Shown: positions 10,349-22,249, numbered from the stretch's first letter. The stretch is 64,000 bases of DNA from Lumnitzera littorea (GCA_024138015.1 JAMXBB010000007.1:66401422-66465421), one strand, 5' to 3'. Notes: a model not told the origin generated them from the letters alone. Translations and numbers: made by a program.

Positions 10349-12055
10349 ATTGGCTAAGAGGTGATAGAAATAGGGACAAGAAATAGCAAAGAATTCATGC
10401 ATTTTCTTTCATTTTAGAGCTTGTAATAGATACGAGTTATTAAATAAAGCAGTTTTCATGTGTATATATTTTTTTGTATGCTATGGAGTTAGCTTAATTC
10501 AAACAAGGGCATTTTAAATGAGTGAAAATAGATAAAGAAAATGTAAACTCGAAACTTAAAACTTTCCACCTAAGGGAATGATAACACATTACTTGAAAGG
10601 TTTAGGATGAAAAGAGGCAACCCATACCCCAAACACAAACCCTAAATGCACATAAGAGAAGAATGCCATCAAGGTGAATAATTGGACTCATTCCTTAAAG
10701 GAGGTTTATCTTAAACTTGGTATACGTGTCAAAATGATATTAGGCATTCATTTCATTATCCTTAAATATAGTTATCCTTTGCAAATCCTTTTGAACCTTT
10801 GGGGAATTTTTCTTAAAATTATCCCTGCCAAGAATCATCCTAAACTGGGGCAATTAGGAGGTTAGGGTTATCAATCTAGAGAAGGAGTAGACTAATATGT
10901 GCTTGCCTTAGTTGTGTCAATTCATGAGCAAATATTGTCAAAGATAATTCAATTTCTTTAGAATGAAGAAGAGCTTCAAACCATATACACCTCACTCAGG
11001 CCCGTACACTTATTGAAGACACATCAAGTCCATAGATTCTTTCCTAAGCACTCCATGCCATATACACTTTTCTAAAGGTTATACTATTTGAACCCATGGT
11101 TTTAGGGCTTTTAATCACAACAAAAGAAAAAAAACAACAAACAAAAGAAAGAAAAAAAAAAGCGAAAAAGAAAAAGGTAAAAAAAAAAAGATTGAAAATA
11201 TTAGCAACGTGATCACCTTCAAAGAATAGCTAAATTACTAATAAAGCCTAAAGTCTAAACTTGTGATGGTATCCAAAGGCTAAACACTTTCAATTCCTAA
11301 GCTTGAAAGCAAGGCCCTCACTGTATGATCCTACGCACTATACCAACCTTAATGAAACTCTTTTGACTAAAGAAATGGACTTATCTTCAGCGAAATTTGC
11401 TCATGAAACTGGAGCAAGCCTATGTTTAGTTTCTCTTAGGTTCTTGGCTTGTAAACCTGGGATTGATTGCATATGATTTCTTCAAAATTAGCTAAGTATA
11501 TTGATATCCATTTGCTTAAATCATTAACCAAAAGTCTTATATTGCAAACCCAGAAAAGACCTATTGATTGACCAAAGTGTACCACTTATAAGATAGGCTA
11601 TAATTTTTGGAATTGATGATGAGAGTAAAAACAAACGTAAGAGAGTGCAAAGAAGTTCAGTTTAACTAAACATTTCAAGTAATGATATCTATCCCCTTAG
11701 TGGAAAATTGAAGAATGTAAATGGTCATTAGTGATTCTAAAAAGTTCAGAGATCATGTTCCAGGAAACAAGATTGAGAGAATGAGTGATCAATGGGTAAA
11801 GGGCAAGCCAACCCCCTTATTTGTGGTCTTTAAAGTTTTTAAGACTTTCTTACTTGTTAGCAACACAATTTTCTATTGAAGAGTGTTTTTGAATTTCTTG
11901 ATAAAAAAAAAGAAGAAAAAAGGAAAGCCTTTAAAAAAAATGAAACCTTTTTCAAAAAAAAAAAAAAGTCAAAGAACAATATTTTCAAAGAATCATCAAA
12001 ATCCTTTAAACTCAAGTCTTAGATCATTTTGTCAAAACTCATCAAAATCCTTTTT
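10349..12055 (+). other. Element D non-coding 3' region where pol would be expected
   Basis: No pol motif in any frame. A block at about 10640-10930 is homologous to the minus strand of G2 at about 55425-55680, sharing CATTCCTTAAAGGAGGTT, TTAGGCATTCA and GGGGCAATT. Poly-A-rich DNA lies at 11120-11195 and 11900-11970. A short ORF at 10674-10865 falls in the conserved block but is not matched as protein. Confidence 0.6.
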
Positions 12056-12660
12056 AAGATCGCCTGCTCAAAGGAGCGATATCTTATCCTTAGTTAGGTT
12101 ACTTGCTCAATGGAGCGCCATCCAATCCTTTTTAGGATCGCTTGCTCATGGGAGTGTTGTTCTATCTAATCTTTAGCTAGATCACTTGCTCATAGGAGCG
12201 CCATCCAATCTTTTCTAAGATTGCCTACTCAAAGGAGCATTGTCCTATCCTTAGTTGAGTTGCTTGCTCAGTGGAGCACCATCTAATCCTTTTAAGATCG
12301 CTTGCTTATGGGAGTGTTGTCCTATCTTGTCCTTACTTGGGTCGCTTGCTCAGTAGAGCGCCATCCAATCTTTTTTTAGGATCACTTGCTCATAGGAGCG
12401 CTGTCCTATCTAATCCTTAGCTGGATCGCCTGCTCATAGGAGTGCTATCCAATCTTTTCTAAGATTGCCTGCTCAAAGTAACGCTATCTTATCCTTAGTC
12501 GGGTCGCTTGCTCAGTGGAGCGCTATCCAATCTTTTTTAAGATTGCTTGCTTATGGGAGTGCTGTCCTATCTAATCTTTAGCTGGATCGCCTGCTCATAG
12601 GAGCACCATCAAGTCATTTAAAAAATCGCCCGCTCATGAGAGCGTTGTCTCATCTTGTCT
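12056..12660 (+). repeat. Tandem array in element D 3' UTR, about 40-bp unit
   Basis: About 14 imperfect units of 38-44 bp. Each contains a near-palindrome such as CGCTTGCTCATAGGAGCG followed by CCATCCAATC or CCTATC plus TTAG. Units alternate in length, suggesting a longer two-unit periodicity. Its position between coding region and 3' LTR matches the hypervariable 3' UTR arrays described in Tat/Ogre-type elements. Confidence 0.85.
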
Positions 12661-12838
12661 TTGAAAGATCTATCCTTTTAAGCAACTCATCCTGAAAGAG
12701 ATCTATTATCCTCAGATTATCCACCAAAACGAGTTTTTAATCTTGAAGAGATCTATTCTCTTCAAATTATCTAAGTCGAGTCTGTCTAAAATGAGTATCT
12801 CTTTTATCTTTATAGCAAAGTTCTAATCGAACTTCATT

Positions 12839-12853
12839 ACAAAGAAGGGTAAC
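12839..12853 (+). promoter_or_regulatory. Polypurine tract of element D
   Basis: ACAAAGAAGGGTAAC lies directly before the 3' LTR. It would prime plus-strand synthesis. A microsatellite of (AAT)n follows inside the LTR at about 12927-12951. Confidence 0.6.
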
Positions 12854-14612
12854 TATAGATACTTCTTTTGTGCCAATTTTTTATTAATTAAGCTAAGTTA
12901 ATTAATAAATAGAAATGTAGAAAAATAATAATAATAATAATAATAAAAAAGAGAATCATATCAAGTTGTGTCGTATTGAGTTAAGTCAAATTATATCCAG
13001 TCAAGTCAAGTCGTAGTAAGTTAAGTCATAAGTCGAGTTGTGTTGGGTTGAATTAAATTGAGTTGGATTGTTGGATTAGGTGACGATATGGGCTTAATTA
13101 GTTTTAGGCCAAACCAATATAGAATAAAATTTATCTAATTTAAGGACTTAAATTAGATTAGGGAATCATTGGGCTAAATTGTAGCAGAGCGGATCGGACC
13201 TTGGAAGAAATAGAAGGCCCAAAATAACTAAGGTTTCTAGAAGTTAGGGTAAATCTTAAAAGATTTGATTTTGAGCTTATAAATAGCATATCGATGGAGG
13301 TTTCAAGGAGAGTTTTTTTTTTTTTTTTTAGTCACACTCTTACCCAAAATACAACACAAACACTACTGCGCCACCACACAACACCACACAGTAACACCTT
13401 AGCACTACTACATAACCACTACAGTTACCACTCATGCTCTTGCCCAGCAATGCACAGCGTCACTCAGCCCGTCTCCCAACAATACCCAGCTTGGCACCCA
13501 GCCCGTCACTTAGCAACGCCCAACCAGTTGCCTAGTCTCTCGCCCAGTCTCTCACCCAACCTATCGCCCAGCAGCGCCTAGTCTTTCGCCTAGCCTGTTG
13601 CCCAACAACGCCTAGCATTGCCCAATCTCTCACCCAGTAGTGCGTAGCATCACCCAGCAGCACGCAGTCTACCACCCAATACCGATACGATCCAATGTTG
13701 GGTAAATTTTCATTAGTTTTTTTATTTATTTCATTAATTTTTATTAATTTACTTTATTAGTTATGTTTTTTTATTAATAATTTTTGTGTTTAAGTGCTGG
13801 TTTTTTATTCTTATTGCAAATTTTTTATTTTCCAATAAAATTTAGTTGAATTAAGGTTTTTTTTTTTGAAAAATCATGTTTTTTTAAATAAAAAAATATA
13901 TATTTTGACATTTAGTGGTTTTGAAAAATAAAAAAAATCTTAAATTGAGTTTTTCAAAAGAGATTTAGTTAGTTAGAGTTTCTTTATTTAATTCAGAAAA
14001 ATTAGATTTTTTTTAGGTTTGTTTTCTCAAAATAATAAATTGATAAAATTTATAAACTTAACTCGTTTTTCAATATAAAAATGATCTACTCACTAAAAAT
14101 TTTATAAAAAAGAAAACTATAGACGATTTGATCTTGAATAGCAAGTACATAAGTACCTTTGAGGCAACCATATAAAAAAATTAAAGAAAAAAACTTTTTC
14201 CCTTGTCTTGAAAATTCGTAATAATAAAAAATAATAAAAATCACTTTAGTTATTTTTTGTTTATTTAGGTATATTTTTAGAATTGTTAGAAAATTATAAA
14301 AAATAAAAGCCTATCAATTTTTTTAGTTTTTACATGGTGACTTAGTCTTAATAGGTTAGTTTTCGAACTTGGTTTTTTCTAGTTTAATTTTCTAAAAATT
14401 AATTTTTTAGAATATTCGTAGACTAGTGGCCAAATTAGGGGTTTTTCACTCGAAAACCCTACTTTCATTTTTTTATCAATTAAACTGGTTAGCGACTCCA
14501 ATTTTTAAATATTTTAGAAAAAATATTTTCTTAATTTAATGTCGAGAAATTTATATTAAGCGGATTAGGCTTAATATAGGTTAAATTAGGAAAATTGAAA
14601 TAGGGCTCGACA
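12854..14612 (+). repeat. 3' LTR of element D
   Basis: Begins TATAGATAC, a TG-to-TA change from TGTAGACAC, and ends GGCTCGACA. It is collinear with 5062-6822. It carries an (AAT)n microsatellite absent from the 5' copy and C-rich short repeats at 13440-13690. ORF 13294-13581 is the Ser/Thr/Pro-rich translation of those repeats, not a gene. Confidence 0.9.
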
Positions 14613-16448
14613 CATACTATCTTCTAACTTAGCTCTATAAGCTTACAAATTCTCTTGCTGATTTATCCCCCATTTGTTCCCTATTTTACCAATTCCTAGG
14701 TTTTTCTTATGACCATCACTAGTTCTAAGTTTTCTTCATATCATCACCTTTCCTCTCATTCGTAATCTTCTACTCGCAATGTCTATGCCGTTGCTATGAC
14801 TTCTCATTTGTTTTTCATATAGCTTAGTATAGGATTAACATAAGCAAATTTGGCAAATCTTAATTTTCCTCCATCTTAGATTCAAGTGAGATGGTTAACA
14901 ACTTAATTTAACTCAACTTAATAAGAATTGATATGACTTTTGACTAATAGATTCAGCAAAAGAGACAGTATGGACAAGAACTGATTACTTGACAAAACAT
15001 GACACAACATAATACACTAATAGGATTAATGTGACATGAGACTCAACAATAATGAATTGACCATCTTAGATTTGCCATTCCTTTGTTGAGTTACCCATTA
15101 CAACTGTCCATATGAAGTATATCATTGCTTCATAGCTCTTTTGTACATTAGATTACTTTAATGGATTTTTCTTCAATTACCAATTCAACATTTTTAATAT
15201 CCACAAAAATTCCTTCTCCAAAGATAACTTGTTTAATGAAAGTATTATTATCTTCTCTTCAAGTTTAGCATACTACTTATGATTGTTTAACTTCCCTAAT
15301 GCTCTCCATAAACACTTTATATATCAAAATACTATCAATAGTTATCACAACTAATGTCTTCATATATAGTTGGCATGCATACGATTCTCTCAATTCTGGG
15401 AATATAGTCTATACATTGCTAAACTAAGAGATATCGCTAAGGTTTCATAATGTCCATATCATATTATGATACAGAAGTTTTCTCTAACTTAATACTAAAT
15501 AGGTGACATTCCAATCTGATGTGATTACAAAAAAACATAATCATTCCTTTAACTCCTAATATCTCATTTTCAACATCAAATACAAAAATTCCACTATATG
15601 TTTGATTCTTAATTAACTTAACCGTAAAGTTTAAATATCTACAAACTAATATTCATATATTACTAATAGATATAGTACTTATTGGTACTTTCCTCAATCT
15701 CTCACTTATAAATATCAACAAACTTCCCATTACCTATCATTAGTAGCTTTTCTTCCAAGTTCCACTTTAATCTTATCCTAAGGTCTTTTTGGATTAATAT
15801 TCTTCCTCTAATATAAATTCTAAACTGATAGATAATGATAATCTTAATCACCTAAAATCTCTTTTCGTCCACTAGTTTCTAACTTGTAGGGAATGAACAC
15901 CTTAATATCATTATTGTACTTGCATTTCATCTATTTGTATATATATCCTACAATAATTTCACTTATTCTTATGATTATCAACCAATCCTTTTGTTCAAAT
16001 TTATTATCATTCAACTAAGATCAAGTAAGAGTCCTTTATTGAAATCACTACTTATCCCCCGATTCTTTAAGCTTGTTTCCTTAAACAACCATCTTTATTC
16101 AACATTCTTTATCATCATATCATAATAAATATATCAATGGGTAGCTATCTTTTGAACTGCATTTCTTGGTGGGATATGTTCTATCTAGACCAATCTTGAA
16201 ATAGCAAGGAGACCTTTCATTGCAAGTCCTGATCCTCTCCGAACTTTTTGCTTTAATTTCATTTCCATCATTAATTATTACTCATCCTACTACTATTTTA
16301 AGGTACCTAGATATATATTCGATCATAGTTTATCTTACAATCTTAATTCATTTCTCATGTACCATTTAATAACCAACCATCTCCTATAACCAATTATAAG
16401 GACCATATAATGATATATTCCATTTGCCTTAGCACCACATAAAGATCT
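14613..16448 (-). pseudogene. C1 pol remnant including decayed integrase
   Basis: This host segment between insertions D and E belongs to C1 and reads on the minus strand. It is too decayed for an open frame, but at DNA level 16385-16425 fits the integrase block around KWEHI.MDF.IGL, and about 16150-16235 fits the later block RSPIYWDEVG followed by a degenerate LGPE.Q. The order (early block at higher coordinate) agrees with a minus-strand element. The rest (14613-16000) is AT-rich with no recognised motif. Integrase would insert element cDNA into the genome. Confidence 0.45.
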
Positions 16449-16919
16449 TGTTGATAGTCAATTTTTGCTCATCTGGCATACTCGTCCATTTAGTAGCCGA
16501 TATGTTGAATATATTGAATCTCTCGGCATCCCTCTAGAAAAATAACACATGGAATTTATGCCTGATATCCTAAATTTGTTCCATGTTTGAATTCAAGCCT
16601 ATGGTGCAAACAATTATCATAAGCACGGTTATATTATATAACTGCCTACCCTCCTTACATATCAAGAAAGATGTCAAATCAAGAAACTGCTATGTATCTT
16701 AACAGTTATTCCGACAACAACCTTAAACATTATATCCAGCTATAAATATGGGAAAGAAAACTCCGTAAGGGCTCTCTCTTTAACACTTCACTCACATACT
16801 TTTATACAAAGTCAACCTACTAACTTAGGCATCAAAGTAGCCACACCAAACTAACCTTAATACCAAGTATTTCTTTCTCTTTACAAGATTTTCCTTGTTC
16901 CCAAAATTCACCAACAACA
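16449..16919 (+). repeat. 5' LTR of element E
   Basis: Begins TGTTGATAGTC and ends CACCAACAACA. It aligns with 25873-26344 over its whole length. A probable TATA signal, GCTATAAATATGGG, lies at 16739-16752, conserved in the partner copy, and would drive the genomic transcript. Confidence 0.92.
16739..16752 (+). promoter_or_regulatory. Candidate TATA box of element E LTR promoter
   Basis: GCTATAAATATGGG is identical in the 3' LTR (about 26164-26177) while the sequence around it has drifted. It sits about 180 bp before the LTR end, a normal place for an LTR core promoter. Confidence 0.5.
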
Positions 16920-16937
16920 TTTGGTACTGTTTGTTAT
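16920..16937 (+). promoter_or_regulatory. Degenerate primer-binding site of element E
   Basis: TTTGGTACTGTTTGTTAT directly follows the LTR. It resembles the TTTGGCGC-type sites of other Tat elements after CG-to-TA changes. The tRNA is not assigned. Confidence 0.45.
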
Positions 16938-17029
16938 TTTTGTAAACATACCCATATGGCTAGGATAAGAATATCTAAGAGTGCAGGTGCCAGCATTACC
17001 TCCTAACACCCTAAAGGGGGGAGTAGGCA

Positions 17030-18425
17030 TACTAATGAATAGTGGTTGGCTAGACTCGAGCAACTCTACCTCGACTTAGTTAAGGAAAACCAAGAATTAA
17101 ACAAAAAACACGAGCAAATCCTTATCCTCCTCCATAGTAATATTCACCTAAATCCGACCTAAAACAAAGACCAAGGTGATTACAACGTTGAAAAAAGCGA
17201 TGATTCCAATTATTTACCTGAGTTGAAAAAAAAGCAACCCAAGAATATGATAGGACCTTCGGCTCCTGCTTTCAAAAGGAATGACAAAGGCGAATAACCG
17301 CAGTAGGTGCACTATGCAGGTTCTTTGCATCTCAACACCCTTATTTCCCCAAGCAAACAATTCCAAATTGAAAAGAGTCCCTTTGTTCTAGAAATTTTGG
17401 AGGAAGTAATACCTCGACACATAAAGTTTCCACAATTTGAGACTTATGAAGGAACAAAGGGCCCTAAAGACCACTTGGAGTATTACTATATGTAAGCTAA
17501 GTTACATAGCTTAAGTGATGCAGTAGCTTGTTAAGCTTTTCCTTCAACATTGAGGAATATAGCCAGCACATGGTTCAAACATTTGAAACTAAATACCATT
17601 ACTTGTTTCGATGAACTAGCAGAAGTGTTCCTTCAACACTTCCTTGCAAGTAAACTTCCTATTAAGGACTCCTTAATTCTTAACACCATTAAACAAAAGT
17701 CCAATGAGTCAATTAGGGATTATTTGGCCAAATTTATGGCCAAGATGGTCTAAATCCCAAAGCTGGACATGAGTATGGCCCTCAACGCCGTAATCAACGG
17801 AGTCAAGCTTCATGGAGACTTTTTCAAGTCTCTCACAAAGAACAAGCCAAAAACTTTCACTAAGTTTAAGGCTAAAGCCACCTCATACATTCAACAGGAA
17901 GACAACATAAAGGTATGATGAGAGGCCAATCAGAGTAGAAGAGACGAAAAGAATGGCAAACAGAAAAATGCGAAGGATAGACTTAGCATAGACAATGACC
18001 ACAATTCAGATGTCGAGAAGAAGAGACCGAGGATCCCAACATTCTCATTCTACACACCTGTCAATTCTCCAATCTCGAATATTTTGATGGAGGTACGCGG
18101 GGAGAGAGGTGTCCTCCAGTAGTTGGAAAGAATGCGAAGGAATCCCTTAAGAAGAAATTAGAACAAGCATTGTGATTTCCACTATGACAAGGGTGATAAT
18201 ACAGATGAGTGCATTTAACTCAATAATGCAATTGAAGATGTAATACAACGCAGGCACCTGCGAAAATTTCTAGCACATGATGTCGAAAGAATTGAAAGAC
18301 TGTCTTGAAGGAGAAGAGACGAACAAGAGGATAACACTTGGCTAATAATGGCCCTGAGAGATGCAAGGGATGTTAATCCCAATAAAGCACCCAATGGAAT
18401 AATAAATACCATTGTTAGTGGACCT
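17030..18425 (+). pseudogene. Element E gag
   Basis: The N-terminal part is a charged helix (LARLEQLYLDLVKENQELNK, 17050-17110). The capsid core reads FPQFETYEGTKGPKDHLEYY, AFPSTLRNIASTWFKHL, FDELAEVFLQHFLASKLP and RDYLAKFMAKMV at 17430-17753, the classic plant gypsy gag fold. A nucleocapsid knuckle CDFHYDKGDNTDEC lies at about 18174-18215, followed by QLNNAIEDVIQRRHLRKFL. Stops interrupt at 17493, 17532, 17751 and later, mostly TAA where Gln or Arg is expected. Gag would build the particle and bind element RNA. The exact start is lost. Confidence 0.85.
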
Positions 18426-18429
18426 AGTA

Positions 18430-19150
18430 TAGGCTAAACACTAAGAATTACATTTTCAATATTCACAAAAAGAAGGTTAGGATTGACAATACAATATCTT
18501 TCAAAGAAGAAGATTTTGAGGGTATCCAGAGGTCGCATAATGATGCACTTGTCATCAATGCGAGAGTTGCCAACTTTGAAGTTAAGAAGATTCTTGTTGA
18601 TATGGGAAATTTAGCCGATATCATTTTTCAACATGGCTTTGATCAAATGAGGCCTAAGATCAAAGTGCAGTTGTAGTCTTACAAGTATGACCTCTATGCC
18701 TTTAATAATCAATCCATCCAAGCAGCTAGAGTTATCTCTTTGTCGATACAGATTGGTGATGACGAGCATGTTGCAAAGGACAAAGTGGATTTTCTCATCG
18801 TTTAATGTTGGTCCCCTTACAATATGATAATAGGATGACCATGCTAAGATTTATTCGGTATTGTCCCTTCAACAGCACATCTTAAAGACAAGTTTCCTAC
18901 TCTCATGGGGCTTGGTATGTGCAGAGGGGATTAGCAATTGGCACAATCCTTATATATAAGGGCCTTGAGACGAGAGGAAGTATTTCAAGTTGAAACCTAT
19001 CCAGAAGGCAAATCAATTGGCATAGAGAATGCTGAGAATGATACAAAGGAAATTCCTTTGGAAAATGATCCCAGGAAAATAACAAGGATAGGAAAACCCA
19101 TGTCAACAGATGTTCGGCAAAGTCTGATTGACTTCCTATAAGCCAATGAT
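18430..19150 (+). pseudogene. Element E aspartic protease and linker to RT
   Basis: The active-site region reads KKILVDMGNLADIIF, with the catalytic Asp codon at 18599-18601. The consensus D-T/S-G is changed to D-M-G, explained by one C-to-T in ACG. Downstream, PYNMIIG and the DLFGIVPSTAHL region at 18810-18870 match the flap-distal half of retroviral-type proteases. An open 67-codon stretch at 18938-19141 links to RT. The enzyme would cleave the Gag-Pol polyprotein. Stops at 18677, 18804, 18837 and others make it a pseudogene. Confidence 0.75.
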
Positions 19151-19900
19151 GATGTATTTGCATGGTCACCTTCGGACATGCTAAGTATTCCGAGAGATGT
19201 TATGGTATACAAACTCCAAATTGACTCGAATGTAAAGTTGGTCCAACAGAAAAAGACACATTTTGCACCAGAGAGACAAGTGGCAATAGAAGAAGAGGTC
19301 CAAAAATTATTGAAGGCAGGATTCATCTAAGAAGAGCCTTATCCAACTTGGTTAGCAAATTGTGTGTTAGTCAAGAAGTCTAATGATAAGTGGTGAATGT
19401 GCATAGACTTTATGTATTACAACAAGGCCTATCCCAAGGATTGTTTCCCACTACCAAAAATTGATCAAATTGTAGACACAACCACAGGACATGTGTTGCT
19501 TTCTTTTATGGATGCTTTCTTTGGTTACAATCAAATTAAGATGGATAAGGCAGATGAAGTCCACACATCTTTCGTTACCAATTTTGGAACATATTGTTAT
19601 ACGATGATGCCTTTTAGGCTGAAGAATGTCGGTGCCACGTACCAGAGATTAGTAACGAAGATGTTCAAATCCCAAATCCATAAGAAGAAGTATATGTAGA
19701 TGGCATGATTGTGAACAGCATGAAGGAAGATCAGCATCTCGTTGATTTGGAGGATACGTTTGCTACATTGAGGAGATACAGCATGAAACTCAACCCATAG
19801 AAGTGTGTCTTTAGGGCAACATCAAGGAAATTTCTTAGGTAAATGGTTATACGATGTGGCATCAAGGCCAATCCGAGAAAGATTAAAGCCATAAGGAATA
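19151..19900 (+). pseudogene. Element E reverse transcriptase
   Basis: Blocks in order are DVFAWSPSDML, PTWLANCVLVKKSNDKW, MCIDFMYYNKAYPKDCFPLP, LLSFMDAFFGYNQIKM and MMPFRLKNVGATYQRLVTKM. A frameshift near 19685 precedes the catalytic box, which reads VYVDGM (19690-19707), so the second Asp of YVDD is Gly. The stop at 19395 follows KW, where Arg is expected (CGA to TGA). The thumb continues as LEDTFATLRRYSMKLNP/KCVF. The copy is dead twice over: frame broken and catalytic residue lost. Confidence 0.88.
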
Positions 19901-20460
19901 TGAAATCACCTCATACGGTTAAGGAGGTGCAAGAACTCACTGAGTGAATTGCTACCCTCAACAGATTCGTATTGAGAAGTGCAGATAGGTACACAGAATT
20001 CTTTAAAATTTTGAAGAATCCAAAGGAATTCAACTGGACCGACGATTGTGAAAGAGCTTTCAATGAGCTCAAGGAATTTCTTGCATCACCCCCGATGCTC
20101 TCAACACCCATTCTTGGAGAAAATTTATACTTGTATCTATCAATCAGTTGCCGAGTACTTTCCTCTATATTGGTCTGAATTGACTGCAAAGAGCATCAAC
20201 CCGTTTATTACGTAAGTCATGTCTTACAGGGGCCAAAGCTTCGATACACAAAGATTGAAAAATTTGTATTAGTAGTGGTTCTTTCGATGAGAAAGTTGAA
20301 GCCGTATTTTGAAGCTCACCAGATTATTATCCTCACCGATCAACCATTGTGGCAAGCATTGCAGTGCACTAACTCCTCAAGGAGGATGATGAAATATGCC
20401 TTCAAGCTCAGTGCCCATGGTGTACAATATAAACCTAGAACGGCATTAAAGGCCTAAGTA
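19901..20460 (+). pseudogene. Element E RNase H (first domain)
   Basis: The connection domain reads TVKEVQELTE/IATLNRF and WTDDCERAFNELKEFLASPP. The RNase H follows with VYYVSHVLQGPKLRYTKIEK, KLKPYFEAHQIIILTDQPLW and MKYAFKLSAHGVQYKPR. It would degrade RNA in RNA-DNA hybrids. In-frame stops occur at 19945, 20177 and 20456. Confidence 0.82.
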
Positions 20461-20952
20461 CTAGTAGATTTTGTAGCCGAATTCATTGGAGAGGAAGACT
20501 GTATAGAGATTGCCGAGAAACCTATTTAGTTTCTTTATGTCGATGGTTGTTCAACACGAGAAGGAAGCGGTGTAGGCCTAGTTCTTCAAGGCCCCCATAA
20601 TGTCAAAGTTCATTATGCCCTGAAATTTGGATTCCTAACTAATAACAATGAAGCAAAGTACAAAGCCCTAATCATCGGATTGAAACTGGCAAAAGAAATT
20701 GGTGTTGAGAAACTTGAAGTGTTCTCTAATTCCCAACTGATGGTAAATCAAGTCACTGGAAGTTACGTGGCAAGGGAAGAAGAGATGAGCAAGTACCTAT
20801 TGGTGGTACAAACCTTCGTAGAAGAATTCTTATCTTTCTCCATTCACAAAATTCCAAGAAGCAAGAATATTATTGCCGATAAGCTATCGAAGTGGGCTAG
20901 TATGGCATTCCTTGAGCTGAACGAGAAACTTTTCATCGAGTTTCTCCTATAG
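20461..20952 (+). pseudogene. Element E second RNase H domain (Tat-lineage type)
   Basis: After VLVDFVAEFIGE the frame reads FLYVDGCSTREGSGVGLVL, with the first catalytic Asp in VDG intact. It continues NNNEAKYKALIIGLKLAKEI (Glu retained), then VFSNSQLMVNQVTGSY, where the usual DS is NS, and IPRSKNIIADKLSKWAS. This second RNase H between the first domain and integrase is diagnostic of the Tat lineage of plant gypsy elements. It is open from 20530 to 20950. The lost second Asp makes activity unlikely. Confidence 0.85.
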
Positions 20953-22249
20953 AAAAGTTTATCTAATCTCTCACATAGCTATGAGTTAGCTCCTTACTTA
21001 AGAGAGGAATCATAGATGGATTCCTTAGTGAATTATCTAAAAGATGGTAATGTCCTTGACAACAAAAAGGAGGCATGAAGATTAGCTTACTAGGTTGCGA
21101 ACTACACACTAATTGATGGTCAGTTGTATAAGCGCAACACATCTCAACCCTACCTTCGATGCCTTTCCCCGAGAGATACCTAGAGGGTGTTGTTTGAACT
21201 AAATGGTGGCATATGCAATAACCACGTAAAGATGCAAACATTGTACATTTGAGCTCTACAACTCAGCTATTATTGGTCGACTATGAGAGAAGACACGAAG
21301 GATGTTGTCCGATACTGTCCTCAATGCTAGAAGCATGACTTGCCGAGTAACGCGACAGCTACTAAGTTATGTATTTTGACCAGCCCCTGGCCTTTTGCTC
21401 AATGGGGGTTAGAAATCTTTGGACCCTTTCCAAAATCTACCACCTAGTGACAATTCATTATTGTCGCTATAGATTATTTTGCCAAATGGGCCGAGGCTGA
21501 AGCAATAGCAAAGATCACCAAGCAAAAGGTAGAAGTATTTGTCTCCAGTTCCATCATATCAAGATTTAGAGTTCCTCATACGATAATCACGAATAACGGC
21601 CCGCAGTTTGATAACAATAAGTTTTGGGCATTTTGCAGGAAGCATGGCATTCATCTCAATTATATGTCTATTGTACACCCTTAGATAAATGGATAAGTCG
21701 AAGCCATCAACAAGATCATATTACACGGCTTAAGAAGGAAGGTATATCAAGTTAGGGGGAGATGGGCAGACAAATTGCCAAATGTCCTATGGGGATATAG
21801 AACCACTCACAAAACTGCAACGAGAGAGACACCATTCAAGTTAGCATACGATACGGAAGTTGTGTTGCCAATTGAGCTGGACTTACCTAATCTGCGAAAG
21901 CATAATTTTGATGTTATACTTAATCAGGTTGGACTGACAGCAAATCTGGACACTATTGAGGAAATTTGAGACATTACGAAAGCCAAGGTCGTAGTATACC
22001 AGCATAAAGCAGTAAGGTACTACAATTAAAAAGTAAAGTATAAGGTTTTACAATCCGGAGATCTGGTTTGCTATAAAATGTAAGCCACTGGTGTATGAGT
22101 GACTCAAGGAAAGCTTAGTGCCAATTGGGAGGATCTTGTGAGGATCTACAAAGTTGTTGGTAAGAGGGCCTATCGACTAGAAAGGTTAGATGGATCAATC
22201 ATTCCTTAAGCATGGAACATCAAGAATCTAAAATTTTATTTCAATTAAT
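20953..22249 (+). pseudogene. Element E integrase
   Basis: The zinc-binding N-terminus includes RDTKDVVRYCPQC (21290-21330). The catalytic core contains IIVAIDYFAKWAEAEAIAK (first Asp kept), IITNNGPQFDNNKFW (second Asp changed to Asn, codon 21592-21594) and INGQVEAINKII (Glu kept). The C-terminal part runs through PNVLWGYRTTHKTATRETPF, and SGDLVCYKM and VVGKRAYRLERLDG near 22060-22190. It ends at NIKNLKFYFN and TAA at about 22247. Several in-frame stops (for example 21430-21450) make it non-functional. It would have inserted cDNA into the genome. Confidence 0.88.

Larger units (their letters stand above)
5062..14612 (+). mobile_element. Element D: gag-only, Tat-like non-autonomous LTR retrotransposon
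   Basis: This is a complete 9.55-kb element inserted in C1. Its order is 5' LTR (5062-6822), primer-binding site (6827), leader block, decayed gag (8414-10348), a 1.7-kb non-coding stretch, a tandem array, a purine tract and the 3' LTR (12854-14612). No protease, RT, RNase H or integrase motif was found in any frame. Its gag is homologous to that of G1, and the PBS and leader also match G1 and G2. Flanking pentamers TATAT (5057-5061) and CATAC (14613-14617) differ by two C/T transitions, so they may be a decayed target duplication. Confidence 0.85.

Noticed and set aside
12927..12951. (AAT)n run as a functional element
   Set aside because: Simple microsatellite present in only one of the two D LTRs.
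13294..13581. 95-codon Ser/Pro/His-rich ORF in D 3' LTR as a gene
   Set aside because: It translates the short C-rich repeats of the LTR, and the 5' LTR has stops in that frame.
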